Positions 11,885-23,680 of a stretch of DNA of 64,000 bases are shown here, in pieces. Each line of letters begins with the position of its first letter. Within the stretch, counting starts at the first letter, position 1. The translations under genes and the position numbers were made by a program. The notes beneath the pieces are model-generated. The model did not search any database. It was not told the origin of the DNA and saw nothing but the letters and a program-made list of their open reading frames with translations. The DNA is from Oenanthe sinensis (taxonomy: Eukaryota; Streptophyta; Magnoliopsida; Apiales; Apiaceae): contig CM053802.1 in assembly GCA_028671895.1 (NCBI GenBank), positions 18,669,631-18,733,630 of the forward strand, written 5' to 3'.

Positions 11885-13184
11885 GTTGTTAAACATTTAA
11901 CACACAAATTCCTAGAGGATAACTCAACTAACAACTAAGAAACTAATATGACATTTAAGAACTGTAAGTAAATAAATTGTTCTCTGGATCATATAATACA
12001 TTTCCAGATTTCTTTGTGTAACTGAAATGAAAGATGTTTGTTCCTCTAGCACTGAACATATTATACATGTAGTATTATCTTCATTTCTCAGACTCATCAC
12101 TACTCCCCCTTAGGATGTCAGAGATGATGTCTGTTCTCTTCTTACCACTTCTCCTCTATTTCTCCAACTCCTGTCTTCCCTTCTCTTCCAAGGTGAATTC
12201 AATTTCCCCTTACTTGAATTATCCAACCATTTTAATAGAGGTAACAAACATGGCATACATACAGCATTAAACCATCGCAGATATAAAAAATGCAAACTAT
12301 GACATGTTATGCATTTTAGAAAATCCGGTTAATCATATTTACAAGAATCTTCTAAAATCAAATGGAATAGAATCCAAGCATGTTGTTATATACCCCTTTT
12401 TCTTGTTCAACAATTGAGTAATCCTCTTCTGGCAAAAGCCTTTGTTTACTTCTCCCCTTTTGATCTACTCCCCCTTAGTTGAACACTTTAACATTTTGGA
12501 GTAATCCTCTTAATAATTCTCCCCCTTAGTTGAGTAATCCTCTTAATAATTCTCCCCCAATTGTAGATAGGTAACAATTGTTGGTCCTTTTCTGAAGAAA
12601 TTTCCACCTTGGTTAAGTAACATTTGAAATCTGTAACAGGGAATGGGGAAAGGGATTCGGTAAGTGTGCTAGTGTGTGATTTTACTTTGTGTTCCTCACA
12701 AGTGTTTCGCTCATATACTCTCTAAGTGTTTCACTCATAGAATATATATTTTCACTCTTCCTTACTTGTGTTTCACTCTTTTCTCACATCACTATATCTC
12801 TCTCAGTACGGATGACTCAGCCTTTTGTACCTGCAAGAAAGATCACCATAGCCCCTTCAAGAGAGGTCACTGGTGGTGCAATGGGGTTTCGCAAATCCCC
12901 GTCCTCAATTGAATCTATAAAAACATTTTGACTTTGAAAAAAACTGAATTGCTTCAGAAATAGCAATTCAGTCTATCTGCAAGAATCAATCGACTGATAA
13001 ATATCGATCGATAAGTCATCAACTGATGGTAAGCCATCGACTGATAAAGCCAATCGAGAAGTCATCGATCGAGAAGTCATCAACTGATATTTATCAATCG
13101 AGAACTCAAGTCATCAACTGATATTCATCAATCGAGAACTCATCAACGGATATACTACCGTCAATTCATCCTTCCTGTGACATT
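11885..13184 (-). other. Non-coding 3' region of element C
   Basis: No intact gene. It holds a short tandem duplication around ctcccccttagttgagtaatcctctt (12480-12550). At 12985-13150 there is a cluster of catcaactgat, atcaatcgag and atcgatcg words that resemble element B's motif and not C's own LTR motif. The remainder is simple AT- or CT-rich sequence. A third ORF would be expected here and is largely gone. Confidence 0.65.
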
Positions 13185-13570
13185 TCAATTGTTCTTTCTT
13201 GGTCCATTTTGGTCCCAAGTAAGTTCTTGAATTGTTGGTCCAAAATGCCAATTGAGTTGGTCCATTGTTGTCCCTAAAAATAAGACAATATTTGTGGTTT
13301 CTTGAAAAATGTCAGATGAAATTAACTCTTTGCTGATAGCCTTGGCTGACAGGCTGAATTCAATAGGCTCACTCTGTTGAGAGAATGAACCTAGTAACAG
13401 TTTTGCCTTTTCCAAGTCTGTATCCTTTTGAGAGAACACAGATGAGCTAACAGTTGTCTCAGTTTATATGTATTTGAATCACCTTTCTGGAGACAGAGCT
13501 GTTGGTTCCCTCACATTACCAACCTTATCAAATGCACTCAAGGCATTGACTCCCTCATTCTTAGCAATTA
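13185..13570 (-). pseudogene. Remnant of the third ORF (element C)
   Basis: On the - strand a short open piece ending at 13185 contains the phrase FSQKDTDLE, which resembles SFSQKDDNIE in the third ORF of element B. Upstream of it the same direction reads NALSAFDKVGNVREPTALSP before a stop. Nothing of the conserved N-terminal domain is seen. The fragment has the right position (after pol, before the 3' LTR) and strand. The homology is short, so confidence is moderate. Confidence 0.4.
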
Positions 13571-14043
13571 GGTATTCTGTTTAATGGTTAGAGAGACGGA
13601 TGTGATTGTGTTTGTGTGTTTGGTTCTAAGATCTTGGATAGAGATTGATGCCAATGTTTGGGATCTAACTATTAGAAATAATTGGATGATCAACCTCATA
13701 GATCTTTCCTACTTCTCAAAAGAGACGCGAAATAATCAGCTTATATTTATGTATATATATAAAAATAATAAAGATAAGGATTTCAAAGTTGAAAAACAAA
13801 TAACACTATACATACTTATATATATATATATATAAAATATATGCCAATTGTTGGAAAACAATTATAATAAACAATATTTACAGAAAAGATGCCAATGAAA
13901 TAACAACTGTACAAAATAAGGAAAATCTTTTTGAGTTTTCTTTTTCAATTTGTTTGTTTGTTTTTGATAATTTTTTAAGGAATATATACAGTGTATTTAC
14001 AGTGCTTCAAAATAAATATGCAATTTAAAACAACATGCAATAA

Positions 14044-16680
14044 TTAGTTCATGTTTAACATCCCTAACTCACTAACCAACTTAGAGAAAGTGGATTCATC
14101 AAGTGGTTTCGTGAAGATGTCGGCAATTTGATCTTCTGTGGGTACAAAATGTAACACCACAGTTCCGTTCATGACATGTTCTCGGATAAAATGATACCTT
14201 ATGTCTATGTGCTTGGTCCTTGAATGTTGTACAGGATTATTGGAAATAGCTATGGCACTTGTGTTGTCGCAAAGTATTGGAATTTTAGATAACGCAAGTC
14301 CATAATCATTCAGCTGATTCCTTATCCACAAGATTTGTGCACAACAACTACCTGCCGCAATATATTCTGCTTCGGCTGTCGAGGTAGATACTGTGTGCTG
14401 TTTCTTACTGTACCAGGAAATCAACCATCGTCCTAGAAACTGACAACTTCCAGATGTATTTTTCCTGTCCATCCTGCATCCTGCATAATCTGAATCATGT
14501 CCTCGGTGCTTGCTTGAGTCCATAGAGGACTTTGAATAAGAAGTATACAAAATCAGCAAACTCTGGATTTTCAAAGCCAGGGGGCTGTTCCACATATACT
14601 TCCTCTTCTATCTTTCCATTCAGAAATGCACTCTTCACATCCATTTGATAGACTTTAAAATTGGAATGTGCTGCGAATGCCAGAAATATTCTGATGGCTT
14701 CAAATCTTGCAACTGGTGCGTAGGTCTCATCATAATCAATTCCCTCTTCCTGGGAGTAACCCTTTGCCACCAGTCTGGCCTTGTTCCTTGTAACAATGCC
14801 ATCACCGTCTAACTTGTTCCTGTATACCCATTTCGTGCCAATAACAGATCTATCTTTAGGCCTGGGTACCAGTGTCCATACTTCTTGCCTTTCGAACTGA
14901 TTGAGTTCTTCTTGCATGGCAAGAACCCAATCTAGATCAGTTAGAGCATCTTCAATTTTCTTTGGTTCTTCTTGAGATAGAAAAACCGAAAATAAACATT
15001 CATTTGAAGTTGCACTTCTGGTTCTAACATCAACATCTGGATCACCTATGATCAATTCAAAGGGATGATCTTTGCTCCATTTCCTTTCCCTTGGTAGATT
15101 TGATCTTGATGATTCGCCTCTATATTCATTGTGATGTTGTGTTGTGCCAGTTGATCCTTTATCTCCCCCTGAGTTGCTGCCTGGATGACTTGTTGATCCA
15201 CCACTGGTATTAGTAGTATCTCTAGTGTTGCCATTGTTTCCACCACTATTACCTAGATCATTACCATCATTGTTGTCATCATCATTTCCTGTTGCAACCT
15301 CAGGCTCTTCTTCATTATCCGAATCTGAGTCTGGATGATTGTCAAATTTTAATGACTAAGAAGGATCTTCAGTTTGGATGCTTGGGAGTTTAGTGTCGTC
15401 AAATGATACGTTAACACTTTCTTTTACTTGGTGCTGATCAATTATGTACACCCTATATGCTCTTTTTGAGTAGCCGACAAAAATTGCTTCATGTGCCTTG
15501 GCCTCGAATTTGCCACGATGTTCATCTCCATCTTTTAGCACAAAACATTTGGCTCCAAATACATGAAAGTATTTGAGTGTTGGTTTCTTGCCAGCCATTA
15601 ATTCGTAGGGTGTCTTCATATGATCCTTGTTGATTAAAGTTCGATTCTGGGTATAACAAGCCGTGTTCACTGCTTCAGCCCAGAAGTAGATAGGCAACCT
15701 TGATTCACTTAACATTGTTCTTGCAGCTTCAATCAAGGTTCGATTCTTCCTTTCTACTACTCCATTCTGTTGCGGAGTTCTTGGCGCTGAGAATTGTCTT
15801 GTTATCCCTTTGTCTGAGCAGAAGCTATTTAGAATTTCATTCTTGAATTCTGTTCCATTATCTGATCTGATTGCCCGGACAGGTAGCTTTGAATCTAACT
15901 CAATCAATTTTACATGATCAATCACCAACTGTGGAGTTTCATCCTTAGAGTTCAAGAATAAAACCCACGTGTACTTTGTGAAGTCATCTACAATCACTAA
16001 GGCATATCTCTTCCTTGACATAGACAGAATATTTACTGGACCAAATAAATCCATATGAAGCAGCTGCAGTGGTTCAATAATATATGTAGTGTCTGTGCCT
16101 TTGTGAGTTGCTCTTTTTTACTTCCCTTTCTGACATGCCTCACACAATCCTTCTTGTGTAAATTCCATCGGAGGCAGTCCTCTCACCAAATCCCTCTTGA
16201 CTAGAGAGTCCATTGTTTTGAAATTCAGGTGTGAGAGTTTCTTGTGCCATATCCAACTTTCTTCTGTTGAAGCTTTTGAATAAAAACAGTTTGTTTCAGC
16301 TTCAGGTCCTGAGTTGAAATCAGCTACGTACAAGTTTCCTTTCCTTACTCCACGCAAGGCTAGTCTGTCTTCTTTAGAATGAGCTATTAAGCACTTCTCC
16401 TTGATAAAGTTTACTTTGTAACCTCTATCACAGAATTGACTGACGCTCAGTAGATTGTGCTTAAGTCCTTCTACCAAAGAGACGTTTTCAATGATAACAT
16501 TTCCAGTATTTAACTTGCCATATCCCGTAGTCATTCCTTTGCTGTTATCTCCAAAGGTGACGATTGGGCCAGCTCTTTCAACCACGTCTGATAGCAGGGC
16601 TCTATCTCCGGTCATATGCCTTGACGATCCGCTGTCTAGGATCCAAACAACCCGGTTTTCCTGTTTAACTCCCTGCACAT
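14044..16680 (-). pseudogene. pol of element C, RT core deleted
   Basis: Reading on the - strand: aspartic protease DSGSSRHMTG (near 16630), GAG-pre-integrase zinc region ending CEACQKGK, integrase with MDLFGPVNI, IVDDFTKYTW, RSDNGTEFKN and NGVVERKNRT (Asp, Asp, Glu catalytic set), the first part of RT (NKARLVAKGYSQEEG to YGLKQAPR), then directly RNase H from DSDYAGCRMDRK to DIFTKPLDEST. Breaks: a TAA at 16118-16120 where relatives have CAA, a TAG at 15356-15358, and a deletion of roughly 600 bases near 14493-14502 that removes the YVDD catalytic motif and connection region and shifts the frame. The element would need RT supplied by another copy. Confidence 0.93.
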
Positions 16681-16810
16681 ATCAAACGGATTAGATTATC
16701 TTCGGAGCCCAAAATTGATTGGGCCCGGCATACTTAAAGAATTGACCTTTGTCAGCTTTGACAACAGATCCTTTTCGAACAACAGCCGCATCCTCATTGA
16801 CTGTACTTAC
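16673..16810 (-). other. Intron-like segment at the gag-pol boundary of C
   Basis: Read on the - strand: donor AAA|GTAAGT (GT at 16810-16809), a CTAAT branch-like word, and acceptor TGCAG|GGA (AG at 16674-16673). Both sites are in phase 0 relative to gag and pol. Removal of 138 nt would join the two frames, although the TAA at 16838-16840 lies upstream of the donor in this copy. Use of these sites is inferred. Confidence 0.45.
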
Positions 16811-19123
16811 TTTCCTATAAATAGTCTTAACAATTTTTTATTTAGACTTAGGAATATATTTTTCCTTCTTGACAGGTGAAGGAATAGCAGTCTTGGATTT
16901 AGCAAATTTATTATTGATGTATTGTCTCGGTGTCATGTTCTTTTTATTAGCAGTCATGCGTTTGAAATAAGCAGTCATAGCATTAAAAGCACATAACATA
17001 CAATTTAACATACCACAAGGTTTATGGCATACATCAATAGCAGGCATGTTATTCACAGCAGTAGGAGTTTTAACAATTTTTACTTTAACTTTTTCAACAG
17101 ATTTAAAGTTTTCAGTAGAATGGCATCTGTTGTTACTATCCCTACTTCTAACAAACTTATTGTTAGGTCTGTTCAAATTATTCTTTAAGTTCTTAGCACC
17201 TAAACCAGGAGTGGATGAACTAGCAGAGTTCACATTTTCGATTGGTCTTTTAGGTACATATTTAGCTTTCTGGACATTTATTCCTTTTATGTCCCTAGTC
17301 TGTTCTTCTCTTTTCTTCTCTTCAAGGTCTTCACATTTAATTTCATAATCCACTATTACACAACTATCAAGAACTGGTTCTGCAATAGGAGTTATGAACA
17401 GAGGTTTCTTGGTGTCCTTAATAACATGTGGAATACCCCTCTCTATAGCAGTCTTTTTAAAAGGGGTGATGTTACTAAGCTTTCCTACTGATTCATTATA
17501 TTCAAAACCTATTCCAACTTTCCGATTGATCTCTTGTTGGTCAACTAGATCTTTCATAACAAATGAAGCAGTTCTATAGGCTTGACACCTGACCTTTTCT
17601 TTTTCAATTTTATCTTTCAAAAAAGCTTCAATTTCAACATAGCAGTTGACTCTATTAACTTGAAATGCAACATCTTCAGTTAATTTAACATTAATAAGTT
17701 TCAGCTTTTTCAATTCATAATTCTCCTCTGATAAAACTTTGTTTTCGAGAATGAAGACTTTTATTCGATCTCTAGCATCAGTTAAATTCTCACCTATCAA
17801 TTTAAACATCTTAGGACAGCTAGGGTTTACCTCAATTCCTTGTCGAGGTGGAGATTGTGATCCTTCAGAAGAAGAGGCCATTAGAGCAAGATTTCCCATT
17901 TGATCTTCTTCATCATTGTCGGAATCATCCCAGTTTTTTCCTGCTGCTAAGTATGATTTTCCCTGATGCTTCTTCAGTAGAGCGTCATATTTCTGTTTGA
18001 GCTCGTCATATGAATCCTTCTTTCTTTCCTGCTTGGGCTTTCTACAATCAGTTGCAAAGTGTCCCATTTCATTGCAGTTGAAGCAACGGATCTTGCTTCT
18101 GTCTACCATCCCTGTCTTGTATCCACCTTTTGTGTTGGATGAGCTAGAAGAACCACCTGTCTGAAATCTGTTTGCTATAGGCTTGAATTTGAAACTAGGG
18201 TTCCTCTTGAATCTTGTATTTCCAAATTTTCTAGCAATCAGAGCCAGAGATTCATCCTCAAGTTGATCGAGTTCTTCCATTGAGTAGAATTCACTATCAG
18301 TTGAATTCACTAGAGTTGCACCAACTTCTGCAACAATACCCTGATCAATGATGTTGACTGAAGAAGATTCAGTCTTAGCTTTTCTGTACTCTGGTTCTTC
18401 TGCTACAAGAGCTGTAGACTTGCTGACCACCTTGCCTGTACCATATATTTCATTCTGTTGAATCTGCTCTAGCTCATAGGTCTTCAGAATGCCATAAAGT
18501 CTTTCCAAAGAAATTTCATTCATGTCCCTTGACTCTCTGATGGCTGTTATCCTGTGCTCTAGGTGTACTGGCATTGTCAGCAAAAACTTCCTACTGATCT
18601 CCTTCTTCGTATATTGTTTGCCATTGAGATTTAGATCATTTATCAGCTTGTTGTATCTCTCAAAAACTTCAGAGATACCTTCTCCAGGATTTGATCTAAA
18701 ATGCTCATATTGAGACGTTAAGATTTCCAATCTGTTCTCCCTTACTTCTTCTGTTCCTTCATTTAGTATCTCTATCGTTTCCCAGATGTGTTTGGCATTT
18801 TTACAATTAACAACATGATTGTACATTCCGGGATCAAGAGATTCCACTAAAATTAACTGCAGGCTGGTGTCCAATGTATCCAGTTCCTTTTCTGTCTCAG
18901 TGTACTCAGAAATATCTTTTTCAAATTGTCTGTGCGGAATGAGTACACCATCTTCCATATGCTCAGGAAAGATATTTATTGGAACAGCAACACCAGTTTT
19001 TAAAATATCCTTGTACTTGGGATTTGCAGCTCGAAGAAACAAGGTCATCTTTCTCTTCCACAGATTATAATTGTCTTTATCAAATTGTGGAATTTTAATG
19101 CTACTAACTCTTTGAGTACTCAT
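16691..19123 (-). CDS. gag of element C (late nonsense codon)
   Basis: Open from ATG at 19123 to a TAA at 16838-16840 (761 codons). The frame then continues to a tail ending FWAPKII and TAA at 16691-16693. That tail corresponds to the C-terminal WVPKAT of element B and WVLKTSN of element A, so the earlier TAA is probably a lesion that removes about 49 codons. A CCHC zinc knuckle (CFNCNEMGHFATDC) lies near residue 349. Further on are a Lys/Glu-rich coiled region and a basic C-terminal part. Gag packages element RNA into virus-like particles (family knowledge). The length matches the 818-codon gag of B. Confidence 0.9.
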
Positions 19124-19317
19124 CTTTAAATAAGATTAAAAATTAATTGTTTCAAAAAATATTTTAATTTTTGACTTAAAATAATTTTTGATCAAAAATA
19201 ATTTTTCGGAAAAAAAATTATTTCAAATAAAAAATTATTTCGAATTTAAAATAATTTTTGAGATCTGTATGAGTTCGCGGAATTTGATTTGGATCTGATA
19301 TGAAAATATATCAACCA

Positions 19318-19329
19318 GCTCTGATGCCA
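19318..19329 (-). other. Primer-binding site of element C
   Basis: On the - strand TGGCATCAGAGC lies two bases inside the 5' LTR. It differs by one base from TGGTATCAGAGC, the initiator-Met tRNA site used by A and B. Confidence 0.9.
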
Positions 19330-19331
19330 AT

Positions 19332-20806
19332 TGTTGGTCCCTGATATTGTAGAAGGGGGGTTGAATACAATATCTGAAAATTAATCACGGAATAATTTGG
19401 ATTAAAAATATTATTTTAATTATTCGCGAAATATTAATTAGAATGAAATACTGTTCAAGTGAAAGATATAATTTTAACTTGATTAGTATTACAAAATTAA
19501 TATTTAGAAAACTGTTATATAATTGATAAAAAGTCTAGAACGAATTCGACATGAAGTGTTCGTGTTTAATCAATTATATTCAAACTCAGCACAGAAATCT
19601 GTGAATATTACAATGCAGATAAATTACTGAATTTGATCTGATTTTCTTAACTTCTAACAACTGAACTCTTGAAAAAGTGAAGGCTGATTCTCATATTTAT
19701 AGAGAATGAAAAAGGCTGTTATGACCTTTTTCAGTATGACTTAATTTCAAGAAAATAAGTCTGTATGACTTATTTTAACCCTTGTATGACATTTAAGAAC
19801 TGGGTATGACTTCTGAATGGTCGGTATGACTTACTGAATCTCGGTATGACTTATTTAAAGTCATATTCGGATTTTATATAATTAAAATAAATCGGTATGA
19901 CTTATTTTAATTAAACAAAATAGGTTCAGTATGACCTTTTGAGCACAGAAATCTCGGTATGACTTATCCACTGAGCTCGGTATGACTTATCAGTCGGCTG
20001 TTCCGGTATGACTTTTCTTTAACAGCTTCGGTATGACTTATCAGTCGGCTGCTCCGGTATGACTTTTCTTTAACAGCTTCGGTATGACTTTTATTAATAT
20101 AATTCGGTATGACTTATTAATAAACAGTCGGTATGACTTATTTATTAGTCATTTGAATTATATTAAAAGTCATATTAAGTCATATCTTTTATAATAAATT
20201 AATTCTACTTAAATTAATTAGTTAATTTACAAATTAAATTAAATTCAACTTGAATTAATTTAATTAGATAAATTAAATAATCAATTAACATTTGATAGTA
20301 GAATTAAAATACTATTTCGTCTTGTATTACCGTGCTATCAGTCTTGAAGTCTTCCAGTCTTCGTTGTGTCTTTTGTCATAAAACCACTTGAGCTAGATGA
20401 TGAATATTTATTATTTTAGTTGACACACAAATGTACTGTCTGGTTCATTTATGTCATACTATAATAAATATTCTTCATCTTTAACATTAAGTTGTGGTCT
20501 TCTGTTCTTCTTCTACTTCACTGTCTTCATTCTTCTTCTGGAATCTTCTGTAGTAGCCACTTAGAATCTTTTGAATCTTCTGAACAACTGCTTCTCTATT
20601 TTTCTCCGACGCTTGAACATATAAATGAACTTCTTCCGGTGTAGAGTAGCAACTTCATTATAATTCTTCTGACAAGTTGATTCTTTGTGTCTAGTTGACA
20701 TTCTTCGATTTGATTCCATCCTCAGAATTTATTACTTACTTTAATTTCTTACATGAGTTGAGTTGTCATCTACTAATTACAAATAGGCCTTGACATATGC
20801 CTTTCA
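19332..20806 (-). repeat. 5' LTR of element C
   Basis: 1475 bp. In transcriptional direction it begins at 20806. An array of about sixteen cggtatgactt-like motifs (19733-20180) lies just upstream of the TATA box, i.e. in U3. About six substitutions separate it from the 3' LTR. Confidence 0.97.
19694..19701 (-). promoter_or_regulatory. TATA box in 5' LTR of C
   Basis: TATAAATA on the - strand, placed between the motif array and the end of the LTR, as expected for the genomic RNA promoter. Confidence 0.75.
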
Positions 20807-20811
20807 CTAGT

Positions 20812-21620
20812 GGTCGGTTTTACTTAACCTAGCGGCCAGTTATAATTTAGTAAAATGCAATTTTATTTAAAAAAAACACATTTTTATGTTATGGAATTAG
20901 AAAATTTTCAAAATATACCTTTTATTCCTATGATCTAAACATTCATAAGATCGAATTGCTAAAAATACTAAATTTTGTTTAAATTTAAATTGTATGTTAG
21001 TATAAACCTAACATAAAAATATATATGTAAAACGTTAGTTTCTGTTTCTAAACCAATATATCATACAATTTGTAATATATATATATATATGATTTTAATA
21101 TATTTTTTATATATAATATATAAGTAAATCTGAAAATATAGTTAATTTTGATATTTTTATTTAATTTATTAATAATATTTAAATTAAATATATAATATTA
21201 AAATTTTATTATCCAATGTAAAAATGCTCTTATAAAAATATTTTATGTAAAAGTGACCCAAGTGAAATGCATTTCATTTTTTTTAAGTTTATACTAATTT
21301 AATAACTTAATATACAATTTATATTATTTAAAAATAATAGTTTTTAATTAAATAAAGATAAACGGTCGTATAAAAAGGCTCGGTCGGTTATATCGGTCAG
21401 GTTTGTAGCAGTTCACATTTCAAAATTTATGGGACTGTCATAACCGGCCGACTAAAACTGACCGTGACCGTGACTATCAAGAAATCAGTCAGTTTTATGA
21501 TGAGTGTGGTCGGTTATGACCATAATCGATCGGTTTTACTGGGCTTATATATGATAAAAAATGGTCGATTTTGACATTTTACGGTCGGTTTTACTTGGTT
21601 TCTGACAAAAAAAACCCAAC
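20812..21620. repeat. Left subterminal region of CACTA-2
   Basis: gtcggttttac and cggccagttataa at 20813-20845, an AT-rich filler (about 20850-21355), then a dense block 21360-21600 whose order of motifs repeats 6880-7110 of CACTA-1. The filler may be a separate insertion or decay. No gene is seen in it. Confidence 0.75.
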
Positions 21621-21832
21621 ATTTTTGCACAACCGATTCATAACCAAATTTACCAATCAACAACCAAGCATATACATTTCCATAAACAAAAAAATTACAC
21701 TAATAATCATAAGCATAATCAACATCTAATAATCAAAAACATTTGTAAAGATCCGATCAATCCCATACAATACCATTTAATTTAATAAAGATCCACCCTC
21801 GAATTACATTTACATCATCAAATTGAATAACA

Positions 21833-22640
21833 TCAATCGACTTCGTCTAAATCGTCATCATCTTCGTTATCATGATCATCATCACCTTCTTCTTCGTTAT
21901 CTTCTTCATTGTCATTATCGTTTCCATCATCATCATCATCATCATCTTCTCCTTTATGAGATTGTTGCACAAATAGAATTTATTCATATTGGGCGAAATT
22001 AACGAACAAAGAAAATGAACTTGATGCCGCATTAGATCTTTCTTCTTGAAAAGCATCTTCGATATCATTTAACACATTAGTTGATTCATCTAGCGGATGA
22101 CTTTTAGATTTCACCACTGTATATAATTTACTTTGTGAATTCAATACACTAGGTGCATAATATACTTGAGAGGCTTGACTAGCTAAAATAAAAAACTCGT
22201 TGGACCTCAATCTTAAAGTTATATCGACTGTCACGACTCTATTTTTATCAATTTTTACCCCGTTACCGACACTATCAAACCATATACATTTAAACAAGTA
22301 TGCATGATTCCTTCCTTGATAAATAAGTCTTACAATTTCTTGTAATTAACCATAGTAATCAAGTGTATTGTCATGTGAAGTGTCTCGAACTACAACACCG
22401 GAATTTGATACGGATTTTGTAGAAAAATTATATCCATTAACATGACAAGTCTCAAATGTCACGACTTTAAGTGTCGATCCGTCAATCAAGTACTTGAAAC
22501 GTGGTCTTTCTACATCATCGTTCTCAACCTATAATAATTTAATTATTATCAAGAAAAAACAAGTAACTAATGATAAAATTCAACAAGTAAAATACCTTTT
22601 TTTTAAACCAAACTTTAAATCGAGTCTTGACAAAATGATC
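21833..22640 (-). pseudogene. C-terminal part of CACTA-2 transposase gene (DUF4216-like)
   Basis: Continuation, on the - strand, of the transposase gene beyond the element A insertion. It encodes VVTFETCHVNGYNF, FKCIWFDSVGNGVKIDK and FFILASQASQVYYA, the pattern of the DUF4216 domain that follows TNP2 in CACTA transposases, then an Asp/Glu-rich end (DDDDLDEVD and stop at 21833-21835). In-frame stops occur after LDYYG and after NFAQYE. The second could be hidden in an intron. The gene is therefore not functional as it stands. Confidence 0.8.
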
Positions 22641-23387
22641 TGTTAGGGATATATTCATTTGATGATTTACAAAATACTAGAACAGTGTCTAGATTAGTTT
22701 ATCTGTAATAAGTTTTTCTAGTCTCTGAAATGTATAATCAGAGTCTAGATAGTCAATATTCATGTTATTTGTACTTGGAAGAATTTCTGTAGAAAATGAA
22801 ACCAGAGTCTGGAAGGTGATCAGAGTCTATAGACTATCAGAGTCTATGATCTATCAGAGTCTACATGTGATCAGAGTCTGAAGATCATCAGAGTCTGAAG
22901 ATTTCAGAGTCTATACAGTTGAGGATAAATTTGGAAGAAGATCACAGGAATGGAAAGTCTTCGAAGATCAAGATAAATATATTGCAGATATGCTATGGGA
23001 AAGAAAGAGAATTCTAGAAGGAAACTGTCAACTAATAATTAGGAATTCTATTCCTATTGTAATTTATCTTTCTGTTATTAGTTGATAGGCAGCTCTCTAT
23101 ATAAACTCTATGTAACCTAATTGTAAATGTGTGAAAGTCGAAGCATAATTATCTGAGTGAAATTTTATGAGAGCATAGAGATAGAGAGAGTTGATGTGAT
23201 AAACATAGAGAAGCTGTTATGGTTTGTGTACACCCTATGAGAGTTTTGTATTCACAAATCAATAATACAAAACAGTACTTATTCATATTTTTGTGTTTGA
23301 GTTTGTTCTTAATTTGATTTTAAATCGGGTAGAAAAGACATACAAGTATTCAACCCCCCCCCTTCTACTTGTACGACTGGGAAAACA
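22641..23387 (+). repeat. 5' LTR of element A
   Basis: 747 bp. Eight CAGAGTCT motifs lie at 22738-22920 and a TATA box TATATAAA at 23098-23105. A C-rich tract (caacccccccccttctac) sits near the 3' end. The 3' LTR has one motif unit fewer. Confidence 0.97.
23098..23105 (+). promoter_or_regulatory. TATA box in 5' LTR of A
   Basis: TATATAAA, about 180 bases downstream of the CAGAGTCT array. The same box is at 47955-47962 in the 3' LTR. Confidence 0.75.
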
Positions 23388-23389
23388 AT

Positions 23390-23401
23390 TGGTATCAGAG
23401 C
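23390..23401 (+). other. Primer-binding site of element A
   Basis: TGGTATCAGAGC two bases after the LTR, complementary to the 3' end of plant initiator-Met tRNA, which primes minus-strand synthesis in most plant copia elements. Confidence 0.93.
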
Positions 23402-23425
23402 CTAACGTTTAAAAATCGATCAAAG

Positions 23426-23680
23426 ATGTTTGGAAACAAAGATGGCAATTCTAAGATTCCTATGCTTAAGAGAAACGAGTTCACCCACTGGAAGGTTAAG
23501 ATGCTGCACCATCTGGAAGCAACAGACCCTGACTATCTTGACAGGATTAATGAAGGACCCTTTGTGCCCTTAAAAATTGTGCCTCAAATCAATGAGGAAG
23601 GCAAAATAACTGAAGAACACCTCATTGAGAAACCAAAGGCTGAATGGACAAAAGAGGACAAAGAAAATGTCCTTAAGGAG
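23426..23680 (+). pseudogene. gag of element A, 5' part (split by B)
   Basis: Starts with ATG 25 bases after the primer site and runs 85 codons (SKIPMLKRNEFTHWKVKMLHH) until element B begins at 23681. The last five bases, aggag, are the target site duplicated by B. The same reading frame resumes at 36645 after B, so gag was open when B arrived. The N-terminal HWKVKM pattern is shared with the gag of B (PWKVKM). Confidence 0.93.

Larger units (their letters stand above)
10396..20806 (-). mobile_element. Element C: SIRE/Maximus-like Ty1/copia retrotransposon, RT-deleted
   Basis: A 10.4-kb LTR retrotransposon read on the - strand. Two 1475-bp LTRs start TGTTGG and end TTTCA, flanked by the 5-bp target duplication ctagt (10391-10395 and 20807-20811). 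It has an initiator-Met-type primer site next to the right LTR, a polypurine tract next to the left LTR, and gag then pol in between. About six substitutions separate the LTRs by eye. The region after pol is short and holds only a remnant of the third ORF. The RT core is deleted, so it cannot move by itself. Confidence 0.95.
6547..20812 (-). mobile_element. CACTA-1 (En/Spm-type DNA transposon), interrupted by element C
   Basis: The left end is CACTACCAGGAAAACGG, followed by many subterminal copies of gtcggtt and aaccgac. The right end is split by element C: ...ttttaaaacctag before the insertion and g at 20812 after it. Read from the right this gives a terminus CACTAGGTTTTAAAAACCC with more cggtc motifs inside. 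One TNPA-like pseudogene on the - strand remains and no TNP2 gene. The right boundary is an inference from TIR likeness, and no convincing 3-bp TSD pairs with it. The alternative is that 6547 and 51547 are the ends of one composite element. Confidence 0.55.

Noticed and set aside
13584..13835. 83-codon open frame inside element C
   Set aside because: AT-rich, on the strand opposite to the element, ends in tata repeats, no recognisable domain.
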